Source of the DNA: Xenorhabdus vietnamensis
Lineage (GTDB): Bacteria; Pseudomonadota; Gammaproteobacteria; Enterobacterales; Enterobacteriaceae
Assembly: GCF_002127535.1 (NCBI RefSeq)
Contig: NZ_MUBJ01000029.1
Location: 1-37,917, forward strand
Length of the DNA stretch: 37,917 nucleotides
Direction of reading: 5' to 3'
The position numbers and the translations under genes are program-made. Below are positions 35,610 through 37,917 of the stretch, in pieces. The notes beneath the pieces are model-generated. The model did not search any database and was not told where the DNA came from. It worked only from the letters and a program-made list of their open reading frames with translations. Position 1 is the first letter of the stretch. Each line of letters starts with the position of its first letter.

Positions 35610-35729
35610 ATGAAGAGTATCCGACAAAGTTATCAGACAAGAGATTCACTGGCGCGCTCGCCGTCCCCGGCAAACCCGTGGTTTAAACGGTTAAACGTCT
35701 GCTCTAGGCCACGGCTGCGATTATTTTGG
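35610..35729 (+). pseudogene. Type II thioesterase, 5' fragment cut by Tn3 insertion
   Basis: Starts 4 bases after the NRPS stop and reads 40 codons ending SPANPWFKRLNVCSRPRLRLFW, which matches the start of type II (editing) thioesterases, whose next residues would be the FPYAGG oxyanion-loop motif. Instead the sequence runs into the terminal repeat of a Tn3-family transposon at 35728. The frame continues through the transposon with no thioesterase features to a stop at 35906. Editing thioesterases remove wrong acyl groups from carrier domains; loss usually lowers but does not abolish NRPS output. The rest of the gene is not in this window. The call rests on a short match and its place at the end of the operon. 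Confidence 0.65.
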
Positions 35730-35765
35730 GGTTGTAAGCCGGAACCGCCGAAAATTCCGTCAGCC
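35728..35765 (+). repeat. 38-bp terminal inverted repeat of Tn3-family transposon 1
   Basis: Begins GGGGTTGTAAGCCGG and lies where the thioesterase reading frame loses homology. The tnpA stop codon (35760-35762) falls inside it, as is usual in Tn3-family elements. The other end of this transposon is not in the window. Confidence 0.75.
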
Positions 35766-37769
35766 GAAATTCAGCCCTGCGATAAGCGCATCAAGGTCAA
35801 TAATTTTACCTTCGTTTTGGAAGGTATAATGCCCATTCAGCAAAATATGCTGCCAGGCGACAGGGGACATTTGAGTTATCAATGCCCGTGTCTTGATGCT
35901 GTCTGATACCTCTGGTTTATTCAGTAACCGGGATAAAATCGCGGAGTTATAGTAGATGATTACGTTAGCAACCAATCGCCCACACTGATTACTGATTTCC
36001 GTTTCAATGTCGGTTCGTCCGGTGAGTTCCTTTTTGCCGCCGACCTGTGCGATAGCTGAACGGAGTTGATGATAAGATTCAAGCCGGTTCTGTGAGCGGT
36101 GTACGTTCCGTTCTAACTGCGGATCACGCAGGTAACGCAATGTGTAGAGGCTGCGTATCAACCGATCATACTCAAAGATAGCGCGTCGCGTTGGATTGGG
36201 TGCCGTATAAGTACACAGCTTACGAATAAGCAGACCTTGGGTCATTTCTTTCAACCCTAACGTGGCAACAATCTGGTCAATATTGGCTTTTTCGCGGATA
36301 ATAAGTTGTCGGTCAATTTGGCCAATGGGTTGAATCAGGCATTTTTTGTACATTCCCGGATCGTCAGCACAATACAACATCTGGAGTTGCGCATTCAGAC
36401 TGGTGAAACGAGGTTCAAAACGCAGGCCGAACCAGTGAAGGATCGCGAAGTTAGCCTTATTAACACTGTGCATATCACCGGTGATAGCGGTTGGCACGAT
36501 ATTCGAGGTGTTGCGATACCAGATATCAAAGACATGGTAAGCCTCATATTCGTTTGTGCCTATCAGATAGCCGTTGAGAGGGATATGGTTACACAACAGG
36601 GTGTAAGCGACCACACCTTTGCCTCGTCCAAAATATTTACGTGAGTGGCGGGCTTTCACAGTCGGATGATCAATCCCGAGTTTCTGTCCATCGACCGCAC
36701 CGTACAAGACGTCAAGATCAAACGAATAATGCGGAAAGATCGGCAGTGTGGCAATCGCATTGCTGATACAATCATTGGCGGCCTGTAATGTCGCCTGACG
36801 CAGATACTGCTGATAAGTATTTTCCAGAATGTGGTAGGGAATATCACTGGTTCGTGCCATCACCTGATTACCGTGGTTCATGGCCTGAGCAATGATGACC
36901 GCCATCAAACTGTCAGTTTCGGCCTGTTTTTTCGCATAACGTGGCTGTAAAGGTTTCATCACCGACAGAAAATGACACTGTTCATTCACGAAGCTGAGTA
37001 CATCGGCAATATCGCAGAACGGCAGCCGGGCATAAAATGTTTGCTCCTGGGGTTTTCGATTATCCGCCTTGGGTTTGCGCCAATGTAATTTCTGTGTGTC
37101 CTTGTCGTATTCCAGATGTTTAAGCTGGCCTTGTTTCAGTTCGCGATTGAAAACCTGCCATTGCTGATGTAATTCAGATGACAGGGTATCCAGCAAAACA
37201 TCAATAGGTTGCTGTAGGAAAGGGATCTCCATTTGCGCCAGAACATCGCGCTTTTCTTCATTTGAAACCAGCTCGTCGGAAAGATGGCGGTGTTGCAGGC
37301 TGTCATCAAGGTAAAATTCGCCTGACTGAAACCGTTTTCTTATCTGACGGTATAGCCAGAATTCATAGCGGTCGGCGTGCAAATGAGCCGGATTGCCGTC
37401 CTCGTCAAATATCAGCAGGTACGGGCGTAGTCGCTTTGGTAATGTTGCCAGCGGACATTCAGCCAGCTGCCGCTGTGAAAAACGCTGTTTTTTGCTGAAG
37501 ATATCTTTAGCCCAGATGAGCGCTTTAAGCCATGGACTGGCAGGATCAATACAGGCAAAATCCAGACCGGTATACAGCGGACGCAAATGGCGGCGAACAC
37601 GCACAGCCAATTTGTCTACTGATTGCCAGTGCAGTGCCAGTTTTTTCAGTGGTTTATCGCGCATACGCCGTGCCGTATTTTGCACCGCGTCTCTTGGCAT
37701 AATTGCCCAAGCTTGCTGACGTACTTCACCAAACGGTGTCAGATCAGATACCCGATCATCGACGTACAA
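35760..37769 (-). pseudogene. tnpA: Tn3-family transposase TnpA, 5'-truncated
   Basis: C-terminal 669 residues of a Tn3-family transposase, normally near 1000 residues. The catalytic DDE region is present: YGAVDGQKLGIDHPTVKARHSRKYFGRGKGVVAYTLLCNH, VPTAITGDMHSVNKANFAILHWFG with the second Asp, and LERNVHRSQNRLESYHQLRSAI with the Glu, then FNEQ-like C-terminal NQCGRLVANVIIYYNSAILSRLL. The N-terminal DNA-binding third is missing. Coding sequence runs exactly to 37769, where the GGGG end of another Tn3-type terminal repeat begins, so the gene was split by a second transposon. The TTG near 37767 is not a genuine start; an in-frame stop lies just upstream. Confidence 0.88.
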
Positions 37770-37807
37770 GGGGTTCTGTGGTCATTTCTGCAATGACACA
37801 CGCTAAG
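37770..37807 (+). repeat. 38-bp terminal inverted repeat of Tn3-family transposon 2
   Basis: GGGGTTCTGTGGTCATTTCT at the outer end and ACGCTAAG at the inner end, exactly 38 bases: the classic Tn3-family terminal repeat with GGGG outside and a CTAAG inner motif. It interrupts the tnpA gene of transposon 1. The second transposon extends to the right beyond the window; its sequence differs from the repeat at 35728, so the two elements are different. Confidence 0.8.
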
Positions 37808-37816
37808 CCTTTTCCC

Positions 37817-37846
37817 TATGACGGAAATCACTTGTTTTCCGTCATA
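37817..37846. repeat. Inverted repeat just inside transposon 2
   Basis: TATGACGGAAA (37817-37827) and TTTCCGTCATA (37836-37846) form a perfect 11-bp inverted repeat with an 8-base spacer, ten bases inside the terminal repeat. It could be a recombinase core site, a regulator site or a hairpin. No gene is seen between here and the window end. Confidence 0.5.
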
Positions 37847-37917
37847 TCCTGCCGCTGGAGAAAATTGAGGTATAAACTCCTTATTTTTTACGTGACAAAC
37901 ACTGTCGGAATGAGACA

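Noticed and set aside
35565-35906. 113-residue frame bridging the NRPS end and the transposon
   Set aside because: Only codons from 35610 to 35729 match a thioesterase start; the remainder is transposon sequence read by chance.
1-37917. CRISPR array, tRNA or rRNA genes
   Set aside because: No regularly spaced repeats, cloverleaf sequences or rRNA blocks were seen on either strand.

Overview
The window looks like an enterobacterial plasmid, or part of one, carrying a complete-looking nonribosomal peptide (NRPS) cluster between transposon debris. The replication control (copB, an antisense RNA, a tap-type leader peptide and repA of the IncFII/IncI class), the P1-type parAB locus and a RelE/XRE toxin-antitoxin pair all point to Enterobacterales. 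The AT-rich backbone and the ISKra4-type transposase would suit an insect- or nematode-associated genus such as Xenorhabdus or Photorhabdus, but that genus-level guess is weak.

Layout. 1-824: a decayed IS6-family transposase. 931-3388: parB and parA on the minus strand, flanked by two inverted copies of a P1-parS-like site. 3544-3919: an Nlp/Ner-type regulator and its terminator. 3920-5152: non-coding DNA rich in inverted repeats. 5153-7300: copB, promoter, antisense RNA, tap, repA, terminator and probable origin. 7508-8271: toxin-antitoxin operon. 8442-11241: a putative 2.8-kb ISKra4-family element with a serine recombinase and a pRiA4b ORF-3-like gene as passengers; it truncates a Tn3-family tnpA remnant at 11226-11576.

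11637-35729 is one co-directional plus-strand operon: a GNAT acetyltransferase, SbnA- and SbnB-like enzymes for L-2,3-diaminopropionate (Dap), a membrane-anchored penicillin-acylase-type Ntn hydrolase, a PvdE/SyrD-type peptide exporter, three NRPS proteins with five modules (C-A-T; C-A-T-C-A-T-C-A-T; C-A-T-TE), and the start of a type II thioesterase. Specificity codes read from the sequence are DAEDVGAITK (diamino acid, probably Dap), DFWNIGMVHK (Thr), DVWHISLIDK (Ser), DIWEVTADDK (probably a diamino acid such as Dab) and DILQLGMIWK (Gly). The expected scaffold is [acyl-]Dap-Thr-Ser-(diamino acid)-Gly. The C domains after the Thr and Ser modules may dehydrate those residues, and the second has an unusual HDxxxDG active site. 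I infer an acylated precursor that is exported and deacylated in the periplasm, with the GNAT as a possible self-protection enzyme.

35728-37917: a Tn3-family transposon has inserted into the type II thioesterase gene, and its tnpA is itself interrupted at 37770 by the 38-bp terminal repeat of a second Tn3-family transposon that runs off the window. The NRPS part is visibly GC-richer than the backbone, while the first operon genes are AT-rich, so the operon looks mosaic.
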